Counted from the first letter of the stretch, positions 33,707 to 43,877 are shown. The stretch is DNA of 64,000 bases from Salinibacterium hongtaonis (GCF_003065485.1 NZ_CP026951.1:186001-250000); one strand, 5' to 3'. Notes: generated by a model not told the origin, from the letters alone. Numbers and translations are program-made.

Positions 33707-34549
33707 CTAGCTGTCCTTGCGAATCCAGCGAAAGGTGAGTCGGCACGCGATGAGGCCGAACACGAGCCAGAGTGCCGTCACGATCGCCACCCCGGGCAGA
33801 TCCCACGTGCCGCCCTGTTCAAGGGTTTCGAAGCCCTCGGGCAAGAAGACCGCGCGCATGCCCTGGGCCATCCACTTGAGGGGGAACACGGATGCCACGT
33901 TCTGCAACCATTCCGGCAGCATCGAGAACGACAGGTAGACGCCGGAGATGAACTGCAACACGAGGGCGATAGGAATCACCACCGCCGATGCGCTCTTGCC
34001 GGTTCGAGGAACGGCGCTCAGCGCAATGCCGAGAATCGCGCTCGTTGAGACTCCTAGCAAAAACACCCACGCAAAGGTGATCCACTTCTCAGATTCCGTG
34101 GGCAGCGAGACTCCAAAGACGAGGGTGGCGACGGCGATGAGCAGCGCGGCCTGCAGGATGCTCAGAACGAACACCTGGCCGATCTTGCCGATGAAGTAAC
34201 TCACGACGGGCAGCGGGGAGCCGCCCAGCCGCTTGAGGGTTCCGTCACCCTTCTCGGTTGCGATATCGAGGGCCAGGTTCTGCAAACCGCTCAGCAGGAT
34301 GCCCGCCGCGAGCATTGCCGGCAGGTAGAAGGCGGCGGCGCTGACGTCGTTGCCGTCAGCATCCGTTCCAAAGCTCGTTTCACTGAAGGCGACCGAGAAG
34401 ATCGTGAGCATGACGAGCGGAAAGAGAAAGCTGAAGAACACGGCGTCGCCCTGGCGAAAATAGGCCTTGGTCTCGTAGACGATGCGGCTCAGCCCAAGCT
34501 TGAGCGTGCGCCCGGCCGGCAGGGGAGGGGTTGTGATTGTTGTGGTCAT
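33707..34549 (-). CDS. ABC-2 type transporter permease
   Basis: Membrane half of an ABC-2 exporter: 280 residues with an N-terminal segment after LSRIVYETKAYFRQGDAVFFSFLFPLVML and five further hydrophobic segments, ending in a basic tail. Its start overlaps the stop of the ATPase gene at 34546 by 4 bp. Substrate unknown; such pairs often export drugs or peptides. Confidence 0.9.
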   Translation of the reverse strand: MTTTITTPPLPAGRTLKLGLSRIVYETKAYFRQGDAVFFSFLFPLVMLTIFSVAFSETSFGTDADGNDVSAAAFYLPAMLAAGILLSGLQNLALDIATEKGDGTLKRLGGSPLPVVSYFIGKIGQVFVLSILQAALLIAVATLVFGVSLPTESEKWITFAWVFLLGVSTSAILGIALSAVPRTGKSASAVVIPIALVLQFISGVYLSFSMLPEWLQNVASVFPLKWMAQGMRAVFLPEGFETLEQGGTWDLPGVAIVTALWLVFGLIACRLTFRWIRKDS

Positions 34550-35409
34550 GCCGATGCCATCGCTTCTTCGTGGTCGCCAACGAGTTGGAGGTAAACGTCT
34601 TCGAGGCTGGGGCGAATGACCTCAAGGCCGAGCGGCTCGCCGCCCTTGGCGAGAGCAGCAACAAAAGTTCCCGGTTCCGACGTGCGCTGTTCTCGGCGCA
34701 CCCCGTTCTCGATCCAGCGCACTACGGGCACCCGCGCCTCTTCGCCCCCGATCTCGTCGATGGGCCCGATGTCGATGAGTTTGCCGCCCGCGATCACACC
34801 GGCGCGGTCGCCCAGCTGGGCCGCCTCATCGAGGTAGTGCGTTGTGAGCAGGATGGTCGTGCCCTCCGCCTTGAGCTTGCGGATGAGATCCCAAAAGTGG
34901 CGGCGCGCCTCAGGGTCGAACCCTGTTGTCGGCTCGTCGAGAAAGAGCAGTTCTGGGCGACCAATGATGCCGAGGGCCACGTCGACCCGTCGGCGTTGGC
35001 CGCCAGAGAGCCGCCGGATGAGAGAGGACTCTTTGCCCTCAAGACCAACCGCTGAGATCACCTCGTCCACGGGACGAGGGTTCGCATAGAACGAGGCGAA
35101 GTGGGTGAGCTGCTCGCGCACCGTCACGGCGCCGGTTTCTCCTGAGCTTTGCAGAACGATGCCGAGGCGCGCCTTCCAGGCGACTCCGCCGTTCTGCGGG
35201 TCAACGCCGAGCACGCTCGCGGTGCCGGAGGTTCTATCGCGGTAGCCCTCGAGAATCTCGATCGTGGTGCTCTTGCCGGCGCCGTTAGGCCCGAGCAGCG
35301 CAAAAGTCTCACCCCTGCGGATGTCAAAGCTCACCCCATCGAGCGCGGCGAAGCCCCCATAGTTCTTGCGCAGGTCCCGCACGCTCACGGCACTTTCTGT
35401 TTCGGTCAT
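34546..35409 (-). CDS. ABC-2 type transporter ATP-binding protein
   Basis: ATPase partner of the preceding permease. Walker A GPNGAGKSTTIE, signature LSGGQRRRVDVALGI, Walker B LLFLDEPTTGFD and H-loop TTHYLDEA are present. The ATG at 35409 (MTETESAVSVRDLRK) was chosen over an upstream in-frame start because it begins just before the conserved domain; the result is 287 residues. Confidence 0.92.
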   Translation of the reverse strand: MTETESAVSVRDLRKNYGGFAALDGVSFDIRRGETFALLGPNGAGKSTTIEILEGYRDRTSGTASVLGVDPQNGGVAWKARLGIVLQSSGETGAVTVREQLTHFASFYANPRPVDEVISAVGLEGKESSLIRRLSGGQRRRVDVALGIIGRPELLFLDEPTTGFDPEARRHFWDLIRKLKAEGTTILLTTHYLDEAAQLGDRAGVIAGGKLIDIGPIDEIGGEEARVPVVRWIENGVRREQRTSEPGTFVAALAKGGEPLGLEVIRPSLEDVYLQLVGDHEEAMASA

Positions 35410-35587
35410 GCACCTATCGTGGCGGTGCAAGAGGTGCGCCGCCAGCCGTCCACCGGCTGAATCTGCATCCACCGACCGGGGTGATGCCCGCGTGCCTCAC
35501 CGCATCGCGCTGCCCGGCCTTGTCTCGCCGCCCCCGAAGCAGCCTCCCCGCCCCCCGAGTGTCGAGGCGTCGCGGTAGGCTGGGCCG

Positions 35588-36709
35588 GTGCAGGAAATTG
35601 AGATCGGCCGCGCTAAGCGGTCACGCCGGGTATACGCATTCGATGACATCGCGATCGTGCCGAACCGGCGCACGCGCGACCCACAAGACGTGTCGGTGTC
35701 GTGGTCGATTGACGCCTTCACTTTTGAGACGCCCATCCTCGCGGCTCCCATGGACTCCGTTATGTCGCCGGCCACCGCGATCCGCGTCGGTCAGCTCGGC
35801 GGTCTCGGCGTGCTCGATCTCGAGGGGCTGTGGACTCGCTACGAGAACCCCGAGCCTTTGCTGGAAGAGATCCGCACCCTGCCCGAAGACGAGGCAACCC
35901 GTCGAATGCAGCAGATCTACTCGGAGCCTCTCAAGCCGGAGCTCGTGACGCAGCGCCTCGCTGAGATCCGTGAGGCCGGCGTCACGGTAGCCGGCGCGTT
36001 GTCGCCGCAGCGCACCCAGGAGCTCTACAAGACCGTGGTTGCGGCCGGTGTCGACGTGTTCGTCATCCGGGGCACGACGGTCAGCGCCGAGCATGTCTCC
36101 CAGAACCAGGAGCCGCTCAACCTCAAGAAGTTCATCTACGAGCTCGATGTGCCCGTCATCGTTGGTGGCGCTGCTGGCTACACGCCCGCCCTCCACCTCA
36201 TGCGCACGGGTGCTGCCGGTGTGCTCGTCGGCTTCGGCGGTGGGGCGGCCTCCACCACCCGCGCGAGCCTCGGCATTCACGCTCCCATGGCTACCGCGGT
36301 TGCGGATGTCGCTGGCGCTCGTCGCGACTATATGGACGAATCCGGCGGACGCTATGTGCACGTCATCGCCGACGGTGGTCTCGGCACCAGCGGAGACATC
36401 GTCAAGGCCATCGCGATGGGGGCCGACGCTGTCATGCTCGGCACCACGCTGGCGCGCGCGACGGATGTTCCGGGTGGCGGGTACCACTGGGGCGCCGAGT
36501 CGCACCATCTCGAACTGCCGCGCGGCAACCGCGTCGAGGTCGGTCAGATTGCCCCGCTCGAGCAAATCTTCTACGGCCCGTCCGAGACCGCGGACGGCAA
36601 GGCCAACCTGGTTGGTGCGCTTAAGCGTTCGATGGCGACAACGGGCTACTCCGACCTCAAAGAGTTTCAGCGCGTCGACGTGGTCGTGTCGCCCTACGTT
36701 CCCCACTAA
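35588..36709 (+). CDS. guaB3: GuaB3 family IMP dehydrogenase-related protein
   Basis: Member of the IMPDH/GMP-reductase superfamily, actinobacterial GuaB3 branch (373 residues, no CBS domains). The barrel is visible as YAFDDIAIVPNRRT, PILAAPMDSVMS, GVDVFVIRGTTVS and VIADGGLGTSGDIVKAIAMGADAVMLG. At the catalytic loop, canonical IMPDH has Gly-x-Gly-Ser-x-Cys-Thr-Thr; here it reads GGGAASTTR, with Ser 222 in the Cys position. True activity is therefore unclear: some GuaB3 proteins were reported as GMP reductases. The start is a GTG with TAGGCT six bases upstream. Confidence 0.92.
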   Translation: MQEIEIGRAKRSRRVYAFDDIAIVPNRRTRDPQDVSVSWSIDAFTFETPILAAPMDSVMSPATAIRVGQLGGLGVLDLEGLWTRYENPEPLLEEIRTLPEDEATRRMQQIYSEPLKPELVTQRLAEIREAGVTVAGALSPQRTQELYKTVVAAGVDVFVIRGTTVSAEHVSQNQEPLNLKKFIYELDVPVIVGGAAGYTPALHLMRTGAAGVLVGFGGGAASTTRASLGIHAPMATAVADVAGARRDYMDESGGRYVHVIADGGLGTSGDIVKAIAMGADAVMLGTTLARATDVPGGGYHWGAESHHLELPRGNRVEVGQIAPLEQIFYGPSETADGKANLVGALKRSMATTGYSDLKEFQRVDVVVSPYVPH

Positions 36710-36783
36710 CCGCCCGGCGGCGAGCAGGCCCACGCACACCCTGTGCCGGTAACATCGGCCACAGGCAACAGGGGAGGCTTTTC

Positions 36784-38523
36784 GTGGCAGAACAGCTCAA
36801 GGGCGGGCGCAAGACGGTAACTCACTCGTCAACGCTCGGCCCGGATGATCGCGCGGCGGCAATCGAATCCCTCAAGACCCGCGAGCTCGATATTTTGGTG
36901 ATCGGCGGCGGCATTGTCGGCACCGGATGCGCGCTCGACGCGGTCACCCGCGGTTTGAGCGTGGGGATGGTCGAGGCGCGGGACTGGGGCTCCGGCACGT
37001 CGAGCCGCTCGTCCAAGCTCGTGCATGGCGGGATCCGCTATCTCGAACAGCTCGACTTTCGTCTCGTGCGCGAGGCGCTCATCGAGCGGGGCCTGCTGTT
37101 GCAGCGCATCGCCCCTCATCTGGTCAAGCCCGTGCGGTTTCTCTACCCCGTCCGCAACATCGTCGAGCGTTGCTACGTGGGCGCCGGCATGATCTTGTAC
37201 GACATTTTTGCCCGCACGGGTGGCCGCCCGCCGGGGGTTCCCCGCCACAGGCACTACACGAAACGTCAGGTTCAGCGCGGTATCCCGAGCCTCAAGAAGG
37301 ATGCTTTCGCCGGCGGAATCGCCTATTACGACGCCCAGGTCGACGACGCCCGCTACGTGTCGAGCCTGGCGCGCACGGCATCCTTCTACGGAGCCAAGGT
37401 CGCCAGTCGCGTACGCGTCGAGGGCTTCGTGAAGGTGGGCCAGCGGGTTGTGGGCGTCACCGCGCACGACCTGGAGTCGGGTGAGCGTTTTGAGATCCGC
37501 GCCCGTCAGGTGATCAACGCCACCGGCGTGTGGACCGATGACACCCAGCGCATGGTGGGTGAGCGCGGCACGTTCAAGGTTCGCGCTTCGAAGGGCGTCC
37601 ACCTTGTTGTGCCGAGAGACCGGTTTCAGTCGAAGGTCGGCCTGCTGCTGCGCACGGAGAAGAGTGTGCTGTTCGTGATTCCGTGGGGCCGTCACTGGCT
37701 GATCGGTACGACAGATACCAAGTGGGATCTCGACAAGGCCCACCCTGCTGCGACGGCCGCCGATATCGACTACCTGCTCGATCATGTGAACTCGGTGCTT
37801 GCGGTTCCCCTCACCCGCGACGACGTGGAGGGGGTGTTCGCGGGGCTGCGTCCGCTGCTGGCGGGGGAGTCGGACGAGACCTCGAAACTCTCGCGTGAAC
37901 ACACGGTTGCGCACACTGTGCCCGGCCTCGTTGTGGTCGCCGGCGGCAAATGGACCACCTACCGGGTGATGGCCAAGGATGCTGTGGACGCGGCATCCGC
38001 AGCTCTCGACGGACGGGTGCCGCGGAGCACGACCGAGGAGATCGCCCTACTCGGCGCCGAGGGATACCAGGCCGCGTGGAATAAGCGGGCCAAGATCGCC
38101 CGCGCTTTTGGCGTGCACAAGGTGCGCATCGAGCACCTGCTCAACCGCTATGGAACGCTTACGGATGAGCTGCTCGATCTGATCCGTGACGATCCCAGCC
38201 TCAATACTCCCTTGCCTGGCGCCGACGACTACCTTGAAGCCGAGGTTGTCTATGCGGCGTCGCACGAGGGCGCCCTGCATTTGGATGATGTGCTCGCCCG
38301 ACGGATGCGCGTGTCGATAGAGGCGTGGGACCGTGGCGTTTCTGCGGCCCCCGTTGCCGCGAGGCTGATGGCACGGGTGCATGGCTGGGACGAGGAACGC
38401 ATCGACCGCGAGGTGTCGCTCTACGTTGCCAGGGTCGCGGCGGAGCGGGCGAGTCAGGAACAACCCGACGACGCGTCGGCAGACCGGGTGCGGCTCGAAG
38501 CGCCCGATTACACGGCGCGCTAG
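36784..38523 (+). CDS. glpD: Glycerol-3-phosphate dehydrogenase, FAD-dependent
   Basis: Membrane-associated flavoprotein oxidising glycerol-3-phosphate to dihydroxyacetone phosphate and feeding electrons to quinone. The FAD motif VIGGGIVGTGCALDAVTRG lies at about residue 38, with SSRSSKLVHGGIRYLEQ, FVIPWGRHWLIGTTDT and VVAGGKWTTYR following; the 579 residues include the C-terminal helical cap. GTG start after AGGGGAGG; a TAACAT -10 box lies about 30 bp upstream. Confidence 0.95.
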   Translation: MAEQLKGGRKTVTHSSTLGPDDRAAAIESLKTRELDILVIGGGIVGTGCALDAVTRGLSVGMVEARDWGSGTSSRSSKLVHGGIRYLEQLDFRLVREALIERGLLLQRIAPHLVKPVRFLYPVRNIVERCYVGAGMILYDIFARTGGRPPGVPRHRHYTKRQVQRGIPSLKKDAFAGGIAYYDAQVDDARYVSSLARTASFYGAKVASRVRVEGFVKVGQRVVGVTAHDLESGERFEIRARQVINATGVWTDDTQRMVGERGTFKVRASKGVHLVVPRDRFQSKVGLLLRTEKSVLFVIPWGRHWLIGTTDTKWDLDKAHPAATAADIDYLLDHVNSVLAVPLTRDDVEGVFAGLRPLLAGESDETSKLSREHTVAHTVPGLVVVAGGKWTTYRVMAKDAVDAASAALDGRVPRSTTEEIALLGAEGYQAAWNKRAKIARAFGVHKVRIEHLLNRYGTLTDELLDLIRDDPSLNTPLPGADDYLEAEVVYAASHEGALHLDDVLARRMRVSIEAWDRGVSAAPVAARLMARVHGWDEERIDREVSLYVARVAAERASQEQPDDASADRVRLEAPDYTAR

Positions 38524-38602
38524 CAGTCGGCCGCCCGCGCCGCGTCGTTGCGCACCCGCCGGCCCGGCGCAACCCTCAGCGCGCCGCAGCTAGGCTGGAG
38601 GG

Positions 38603-39412
38603 GTGAGTATGTGGGCCGTGGCGAGAAGACCGCGCTGGATTGCCGCGTTGGCCCTGGCCCTCGGCATTGCGGCGGCGTTTGCGGCGCTCGGGCAGTGGCA
38701 GCTTGAACGCAGCTTTGCCTCGGGCGACATCGTGACCCGAGAAACTGAGAAGGCTGTTCCGCTCGACGAGCTTGCCCGACCAGGGGCGCCCATGCAGGCG
38801 GCGTGGGATGGCCAGTTGGTCACCGTTGAGGGCGAGTTCGTGGCGGATGACTTCTTGGTGATCGGTGACCGCTTTCACGACGGAACCCCCGGGTACTGGG
38901 TGCTTGGCCATCTCGTCACGACCGAGGGTGTTGGCCTTGCTGCTGCTCTGGGCTGGGCCGAGAACGAGTCGGATGCTGTCCGCGTCTCCGAGGAGCTGGC
39001 CGCAGAAGCCGCTCAGGTCGACGCCAACCGGCAGCTCGTCGCCCTTGAGGGGCGCTATGCGCAGGGTGAGGGCCCGCAGGATTCCGATCTTGAGGGCGGG
39101 CGCCTCACGACGGTTTCTCCGCCAGCGCTCGTCAACATCTGGTCTCAGTTCGACGAGGCCGGCACGTTCGGCGGCTATCTCATCGTCGACGAGGCCGTCG
39201 ATGGCCTGGAGTCGATCGATGCCCCGATCCCGTCCGGCGAGGTCGAGATCAACTGGCTCAACATTTTCTACGCCGTCGAGTGGGCGGTTTTCGCAGGATT
39301 CGCGGTGTTCCTATGGTGGCGCTTGGTCAAGGACGCGTGGGAGCTTGAGGTCGAAGAGGCTGCTGCCGCTGCCAGCGGCGAGTCTGCACCCAGCGGGGGC
39401 GAACTAAACTAG
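38603..39412 (+). CDS. SURF1 family protein
   Basis: Assembly factor for heme-copper oxidase by family membership; a membrane protein. The N-terminal segment (RRPRWIAALALALGIAAAFAALGQWQLER, about 7-35) ends in the SURF1 GxWQLER signature; the external domain includes VTVEGEFVADDFLVIGDR and GYWVLGHLV; the C-terminal segment lies at about 222-243. It has 269 residues. The start is a GTG with TAGGCT six bases upstream; the next gene begins 4 bp after the stop. Confidence 0.92.
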   Translation: MSMWAVARRPRWIAALALALGIAAAFAALGQWQLERSFASGDIVTRETEKAVPLDELARPGAPMQAAWDGQLVTVEGEFVADDFLVIGDRFHDGTPGYWVLGHLVTTEGVGLAAALGWAENESDAVRVSEELAAEAAQVDANRQLVALEGRYAQGEGPQDSDLEGGRLTTVSPPALVNIWSQFDEAGTFGGYLIVDEAVDGLESIDAPIPSGEVEINWLNIFYAVEWAVFAGFAVFLWWRLVKDAWELEVEEAAAAASGESAPSGGELN

Positions 39413-39416
39413 CCCT

Positions 39417-39845
39417 ATGCCTCTCGGTCCCCGTCCTTCCGACGTGCCGCGCATCCGCCGCACTCTCTCCGTTTATAAAGTCTCTTCGTACATCACAGGG
39501 TTTTTTCTCATCGCCCTGGTCGTCATGATGATCACCCGCTATGGCTTTGGTGTCGACATTGAGATGAATGGCGCTGAGGGCTTCTTGGCCCTCACCCCTA
39601 AAGAGGCGATGACGGGCATCAACCTGTCCACAATCATCCTGATGGTGCACGGCTGGTTCTATGTGCTCTATGTCGCCTGCGATTTTGTTCTGTGGCGGCT
39701 GCTGCGGTTCTCGTTTGGTCGTTTCTTGTTCATCGCCCTCGGTGGCGTCATTCCGTTCCTTTCGTTCTACTTTGAGCGTTCCGTTCCCCGCTTTGTCGAA
39801 GACCGACTCGCGACCGTCCCCGAACCCGCGGAGGTTCCAGCATGA
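39417..39845 (+). CDS. DUF3817 membrane protein
   Basis: Small integral membrane protein of a family common in actinobacteria, often beside guaA or oxidase assembly genes; function not known. The 142 residues have three hydrophobic segments (about 20-42, 65-90, 97-115) with [20 protein letters not shown] and [24 protein letters not shown] lies 6 bases before the ATG, so it may be transcribed on its own as well as with SURF1. Its stop overlaps the guaA ATG (ATGA). Confidence 0.9.
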   Translation: MPLGPRPSDVPRIRRTLSVYKVSSYITGFFLIALVVMMITRYGFGVDIEMNGAEGFLALTPKEAMTGINLSTIILMVHGWFYVLYVACDFVLWRLLRFSFGRFLFIALGGVIPFLSFYFERSVPRFVEDRLATVPEPAEVPA

Positions 39846-41416
39846 GTGAAACCGAGCAGAGGCCCGTCCTCGTCGTCGACTTTGGCGCGCAGTATGCGCA
39901 ACTGATCGCGCGGCGGGTGCGTGAAGCATCCGTCTATTCAGAGATCGTTCCTCACACCATTACGGCCGCCGAGGTTGCCGAGAAGAACCCGATCGGCATC
40001 GTGCTGAGCGGGGGCCCCTCGAGCGTGTATGAGCCCGGCGCCCCGCGTCTCGACGAGGGAATCCTCGAACTGGGCGTGCCCACGCTGGGTATTTGTTACG
40101 GCTTCCAGGTGATGGCGACCCAGCTGGGCGGCGAGGTCGCCCACACGGGCGCCCGCGAATACGGTGCGACGGATGTTGTGGTCGCCGGCAACGGCGGCGT
40201 GCTTCTTGAGGGCCAGCCTCAGAACCAGACCACCTGGATGAGCCACGGCGACTCGGTCTCCAAGGCCCCCGAAGGCTTCTCTGTTCTCGCCTCAAGCGTC
40301 TCGACCCCTGTCGCAGCGTTCGCCAACGACGAGCGCAAGCTGTACGGCGTGCAGTGGCACCCCGAGGTCAAGCACTCTGAGTTCGGCCAGCGCGTGCTGG
40401 AGAACTTTCTTCACAAGGCTGCTGGTATCGCCGCCGACTGGAACGCCGGCAACGTCATCGCCGAGCAGGTTGCGCGCATCCGCGCCCAGATCGGCACCGG
40501 CAAGGTCATCTGCGGCCTTTCGGGCGGAGTCGACTCGGCCGTCGCTGCGGCCCTCGTTCACGAGGCCGTCGGCGACCAGCTCACCTGCGTCTTCGTCGAC
40601 CACGGTCTGCTGCGCCAGGATGAGCGCCGCCAGGTCGAGGAGGACTACGTCAAGGCGACCGGTGTTCGCCTCATCACGATCGACGCCGAGAAGCAGTTCC
40701 TCGACGCCCTCGCCGGTGTGAGCGACCCCGAGCAGAAGCGCAAGATCATCGGCCGCGAGTTCATTCGCACGTTCGAGGCCGCCCAGAAGCAGCTCATCGA
40801 GGAGGCCGCAAACGAGGGCGACCCCGTGCGCTTTCTCGTGCAGGGCACTCTGTACCCGGATGTGGTCGAGTCCGGCGGCGGTTCCGGCACCGCCAACATC
40901 AAGAGCCACCACAACGTGGGAGGTCTGCCCGACGACCTCGACTTCGAACTCGTCGAACCGCTCCGTGCCCTCTTCAAGGACGAGGTCCGTGAGATCGGAC
41001 GCCAGCTCGGCCTGCCCGAGGTTATCGTCGGCCGCCAGCCGTTCCCTGGCCCCGGCCTCGGCATCCGCATTGTCGGCGAGGTCACCAAGGATCGTCTCGA
41101 ACTGCTGCGCCAGGCGGATGCTATTGCTCGCGCCGAACTCACGCTTGCCGGTCTCGACAACGAAATCTGGCAGTGCCCCGTCGTGCTTCTTGCCGACGTG
41201 CGCTCGGTCGGCGTTCAGGGTGACGGCCGCACCTACGGCCACCCCATCGTGCTGCGCCCCGTGTCGTCTGAAGACGCCATGACGGCCGACTGGACGCGTC
41301 TGCCCTATGACGTGCTTGCCAAGATCAGCAACCGCATCACCAATGAGGTCAAGGATGTTAACCGCGTAGTGCTCGACGTCACGTCGAAGCCGCCGGGAAC
41401 CATCGAGTGGGAGTAA
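39842..41416 (+). CDS. guaA: GMP synthase (glutamine-hydrolysing)
   Basis: Makes GMP from XMP using glutamine ammonia. The N-terminal class I amidotransferase domain has [18 protein letters not shown], the nucleophile Cys in GICYGFQ, and QWHPEVKHS. The synthetase domain has the PP-loop [18 protein letters not shown] near residue 225, and the dimerisation domain ends with the typical [10 protein letters not shown]. The 524 residues equal the family norm. It overlaps DUF3817 by 4 bp. Confidence 0.97.
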   Translation: MSETEQRPVLVVDFGAQYAQLIARRVREASVYSEIVPHTITAAEVAEKNPIGIVLSGGPSSVYEPGAPRLDEGILELGVPTLGICYGFQVMATQLGGEVAHTGAREYGATDVVVAGNGGVLLEGQPQNQTTWMSHGDSVSKAPEGFSVLASSVSTPVAAFANDERKLYGVQWHPEVKHSEFGQRVLENFLHKAAGIAADWNAGNVIAEQVARIRAQIGTGKVICGLSGGVDSAVAAALVHEAVGDQLTCVFVDHGLLRQDERRQVEEDYVKATGVRLITIDAEKQFLDALAGVSDPEQKRKIIGREFIRTFEAAQKQLIEEAANEGDPVRFLVQGTLYPDVVESGGGSGTANIKSHHNVGGLPDDLDFELVEPLRALFKDEVREIGRQLGLPEVIVGRQPFPGPGLGIRIVGEVTKDRLELLRQADAIARAELTLAGLDNEIWQCPVVLLADVRSVGVQGDGRTYGHPIVLRPVSSEDAMTADWTRLPYDVLAKISNRITNEVKDVNRVVLDVTSKPPGTIEWE

Positions 41417-41428
41417 CCCCATGAACGG

Positions 41429-41456
41429 AAAGGGCCGCCCCGAGGGGCGGCCCTTT
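41429..41456. terminator. Bidirectional terminator between guaA and the Bax-inhibitor-like gene
   Basis: AAAGGGCCGCCCC and GGGGCGGCCCTTT form a 13-bp perfect stem with loop GA. A-runs and T-runs on both sides suit both converging genes. Confidence 0.9.
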
Positions 41457-41475
41457 CTGCGTTGCTGCGGTGTGC

Positions 41476-42267
41476 TTAGTCGCCGCTGGAGAAGATCGCG
41501 GCGAGGCGCAGGATCTCCGTGTAGAGCCACACGACGGTGACCATGATGCCGAAAGCGGCCTGCCAGGCGTAGACGCGCGGGGCGCCGCGCTGCACGCCGG
41601 TCTTCACGTTCTCGAAGTCCATGACGAGGGAGTACGAGGCGAGCAGCACGATCAGGATGCCAAGGCCGATGCTGATGATCGGGCTGGCGTCGCGCAGGCC
41701 GAACATGCTCTCGGTCGCGCCGAAGGCGACGAGGCCGAAGTTGATGAGCGAGAAGACCGCGTAGCCGACCATTCCGACCAGGAAGATCTTGGTCATCTTG
41801 GGGCTGGTGCGAACCTTGCCGTTCAAGAACAGCAGCAGCGTCACGCCGACGACACCGAGCGTGCCGAAGACGGCCTGAGGCACGATGTCAAAGCCGAAGC
41901 CCTGGCCGAAGAGAAACGAGATTCCGCCGACGAAGAGGCCCTCGGCTGCCGCGTAGGCGAGAACGAGTCCGCGCGAAGGCTGCTTCTTGAAGATGTTCAC
42001 GAGAGCGAGCACGAATCCGGCGATTGCTCCGGGGATCATGAGCAGCGGAACATTCCAGCCGATCACGGCGGTGGCCACGAGCAGGCCGAACGCGATGAGG
42101 GTCTTGACGATCGTGTCTTCGTACGTCATCCGGTCGGTGTCGACGGGCGTTGCAGAAGGACGGCCGTACATGGCGTCGAGCTCTTCGCTCGACACCGGCT
42201 TGTTAAAGTCAACGGCTTTGGCGCCGGCGGCAAATGCCGGCGAGTTGCTAAAGGCGGGGTTGGCCAT
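41476..42267 (-). CDS. Bax inhibitor-1/YccA-like family membrane protein
   Basis: Seven-segment membrane protein of the actinobacterial YccA-like branch (263 residues); function not established. The start at 42267 (MANPAFSNSPAFAAGAK) follows AAGGAGAAG and gives the usual soluble N-terminus including MTYEDTIVKT before the first segment; an ORF extension to 42546 is not supported. EGLFVGGISFLF and IVLLASYSLVMDFE are conserved internal features. Confidence 0.92.
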   Translation of the reverse strand: MANPAFSNSPAFAAGAKAVDFNKPVSSEELDAMYGRPSATPVDTDRMTYEDTIVKTLIAFGLLVATAVIGWNVPLLMIPGAIAGFVLALVNIFKKQPSRGLVLAYAAAEGLFVGGISFLFGQGFGFDIVPQAVFGTLGVVGVTLLLFLNGKVRTSPKMTKIFLVGMVGYAVFSLINFGLVAFGATESMFGLRDASPIISIGLGILIVLLASYSLVMDFENVKTGVQRGAPRVYAWQAAFGIMVTVVWLYTEILRLAAIFSSGD

Positions 42268-42394
42268 TCTTGGTCTTCTCCTTGGTGGCACCGGTCGGGC
42301 TACGGTCTGCGCCGATTCTCGGTATACAACGCACAGAATAGCGGAGTTGTTCCCCCAACCACTGGGGAATCTGCGGCACCCGCAGGGTGCTGCA

Positions 42395-42628
42395 CTAGCG
42401 CGGAGCGAATAGAGCGATCGCCACGTAGACGATGAGGGCCGCCCCGGCCGCGCCCAGAGCGATACCGATGAGGAGGGGAATGTCGAGCTGGCTGCGCACC
42501 GCAACGGCCTGCTCTGGGCGGATGGCGGAGGGAATCGCCGCGGCATCCTCAGTCAGAGCTGTTCCGCAAAAGATGCAGAACTTCCAGGAGGTCTCGAGGG
42601 CGGCACCGCAGCTCGGGCAGGGGGGCAT
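42395..42628 (-). CDS. Zinc-ribbon membrane protein
   Basis: A 77-residue protein: an N-terminal zinc ribbon (CPSCGAALETSWKFCIFCG, two CxxC pairs), a short linker, and one membrane segment (IPLLIGIALGAAGAALIVYVAIALF) near the C-terminus. No known function. TAGCAT lies 6 bases before the ATG on the minus strand, which supports it as a real leaderless gene. Confidence 0.85.
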   Translation of the reverse strand: MPPCPSCGAALETSWKFCIFCGTALTEDAAAIPSAIRPEQAVAVRSQLDIPLLIGIALGAAGAALIVYVAIALFAPR

Positions 42629-42706
42629 GCAGGAATGCTAGCAACGTGCCGCAGGGCGTAGGGCAGTGTTTTCACACGGCCCGGCCCGACCGCGTAGCGT
42701 TGCGCC

Positions 42707-43711
42707 GTGACTTCTTCTGCCCAGCATCCTCTCGTCATTGCCCACAGGGGCGCGAGCGGGTATCGCCCCGAGCACAGCAGGTCGGCCTATGAGTTGGCCA
42801 TTGACCTCGGCGCCGACGCGATCGAGCCCGACATCGTGCCGTCCAAGGACGGGGTCTTGGTTCTCCGCCACGAGAACGAGATCTCGGGCACAACGGATGT
42901 CGCCGACCGCCCAGAGTTTGCGGCTCGCAGGGTCACCAAGATCGTTGACGGCATCGAGGTGACGGGCTGGTTCACCGAGGACTTCACGTGGGCAGAGCTC
43001 GCCACCCTCACACTCCGCGAGCGGCTGCCCGCCATGCGTCCCAACAACACCACGTTCGACGGCCTCGAAGGAATGCTGCGTCTCAGTGACCTGGTGCAGA
43101 TTCTGGATGCCGCGCCGCGGCCAGTCGGACTGGTCGCCGAGATCAAGCATGCCGCCTACTTCGACAGCATCGGACTGCCGCTGGCGGAGCTTTTCGCCGC
43201 CGAGATGGTGGCCCTGGGCTGGGCCGCCGACCCGCGCCTCACGATCGAAAGCTTCGAGCTCGACGTGCTGCACAGCATCCGGGCTGCTGGCATCAACGCC
43301 CCTCTGATCTATCTCATCGAGGCCCAGGGTGCCCCAGCAGATCGGGTCGCCCGCGACGGGGATGCGGCCAGCCCCTATTCGCAGGATCTTTCGGATGCTG
43401 GCCTCGCTGCGCTGGTCGCTTCTGGCATCGACGGCATCAGCGTGAGCAAGAAGCTCCTGCTGTGCGTGGGGGAGGACGGTGCCCCGGCGATCACGTCCGT
43501 AGTTCAGAGGGCGCACGGGGTGGGGTTGAGGGTGTTTACGTGGACCCTGCGCGCGGAGAACATCTTTCTCGTCAAGGGGTTTCGGTCGGGCGTGAGCCCT
43601 GAGCATTTTGGTGACTGGCTCGCCGAGTTCCAGCTCATCATGTCCTCCGGCGTCGACGGCGTCTTCGCCGATCAGCCCGACCTGGCCGCCCTTGCGCGGC
43701 TCCGTCGCTGA
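42707..43711 (+). CDS. Glycerophosphodiester phosphodiesterase
   Basis: Hydrolyses glycerophosphodiesters to glycerol-3-phosphate and an alcohol. The GDPD motif IAHRGASGYRPEHS (His-Arg, about 11-24) is followed by the metal-ligand IEPDIVPSKDGVLVLRHE and the TIM-barrel strands FTWTLRAEN and GVDGVFADQPDL. It has 334 residues with no signal peptide, so it is probably cytosolic. The start is a GTG with TAGCGT six bases upstream. Confidence 0.94.
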   Translation: MTSSAQHPLVIAHRGASGYRPEHSRSAYELAIDLGADAIEPDIVPSKDGVLVLRHENEISGTTDVADRPEFAARRVTKIVDGIEVTGWFTEDFTWAELATLTLRERLPAMRPNNTTFDGLEGMLRLSDLVQILDAAPRPVGLVAEIKHAAYFDSIGLPLAELFAAEMVALGWAADPRLTIESFELDVLHSIRAAGINAPLIYLIEAQGAPADRVARDGDAASPYSQDLSDAGLAALVASGIDGISVSKKLLLCVGEDGAPAITSVVQRAHGVGLRVFTWTLRAENIFLVKGFRSGVSPEHFGDWLAEFQLIMSSGVDGVFADQPDLAALARLRR

Positions 43712-43877
43712 GAGGCCATCCGCGCTGACTTTTGTCTAGTCATGACAACTGCGATGGGATGCCCGGCGTGCGATGCGTAGAACCCCGGCACGGAGAGCAC
43801 GAGCGTGAGTCTCGGTGATGAAATGGGCGCATTCCTGGTCAGCACTGAGCTGACAACGAACCAGCGAGGTGGATTCA

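Noticed and set aside
41476-42546. Extended N-terminus of the Bax-inhibitor-like protein
   Set aside because: The extra 93 residues are Arg/Pro/Ser-rich, overlap the zinc-ribbon gene's 3' end and lack a ribosome site; ATG 42267 has one.
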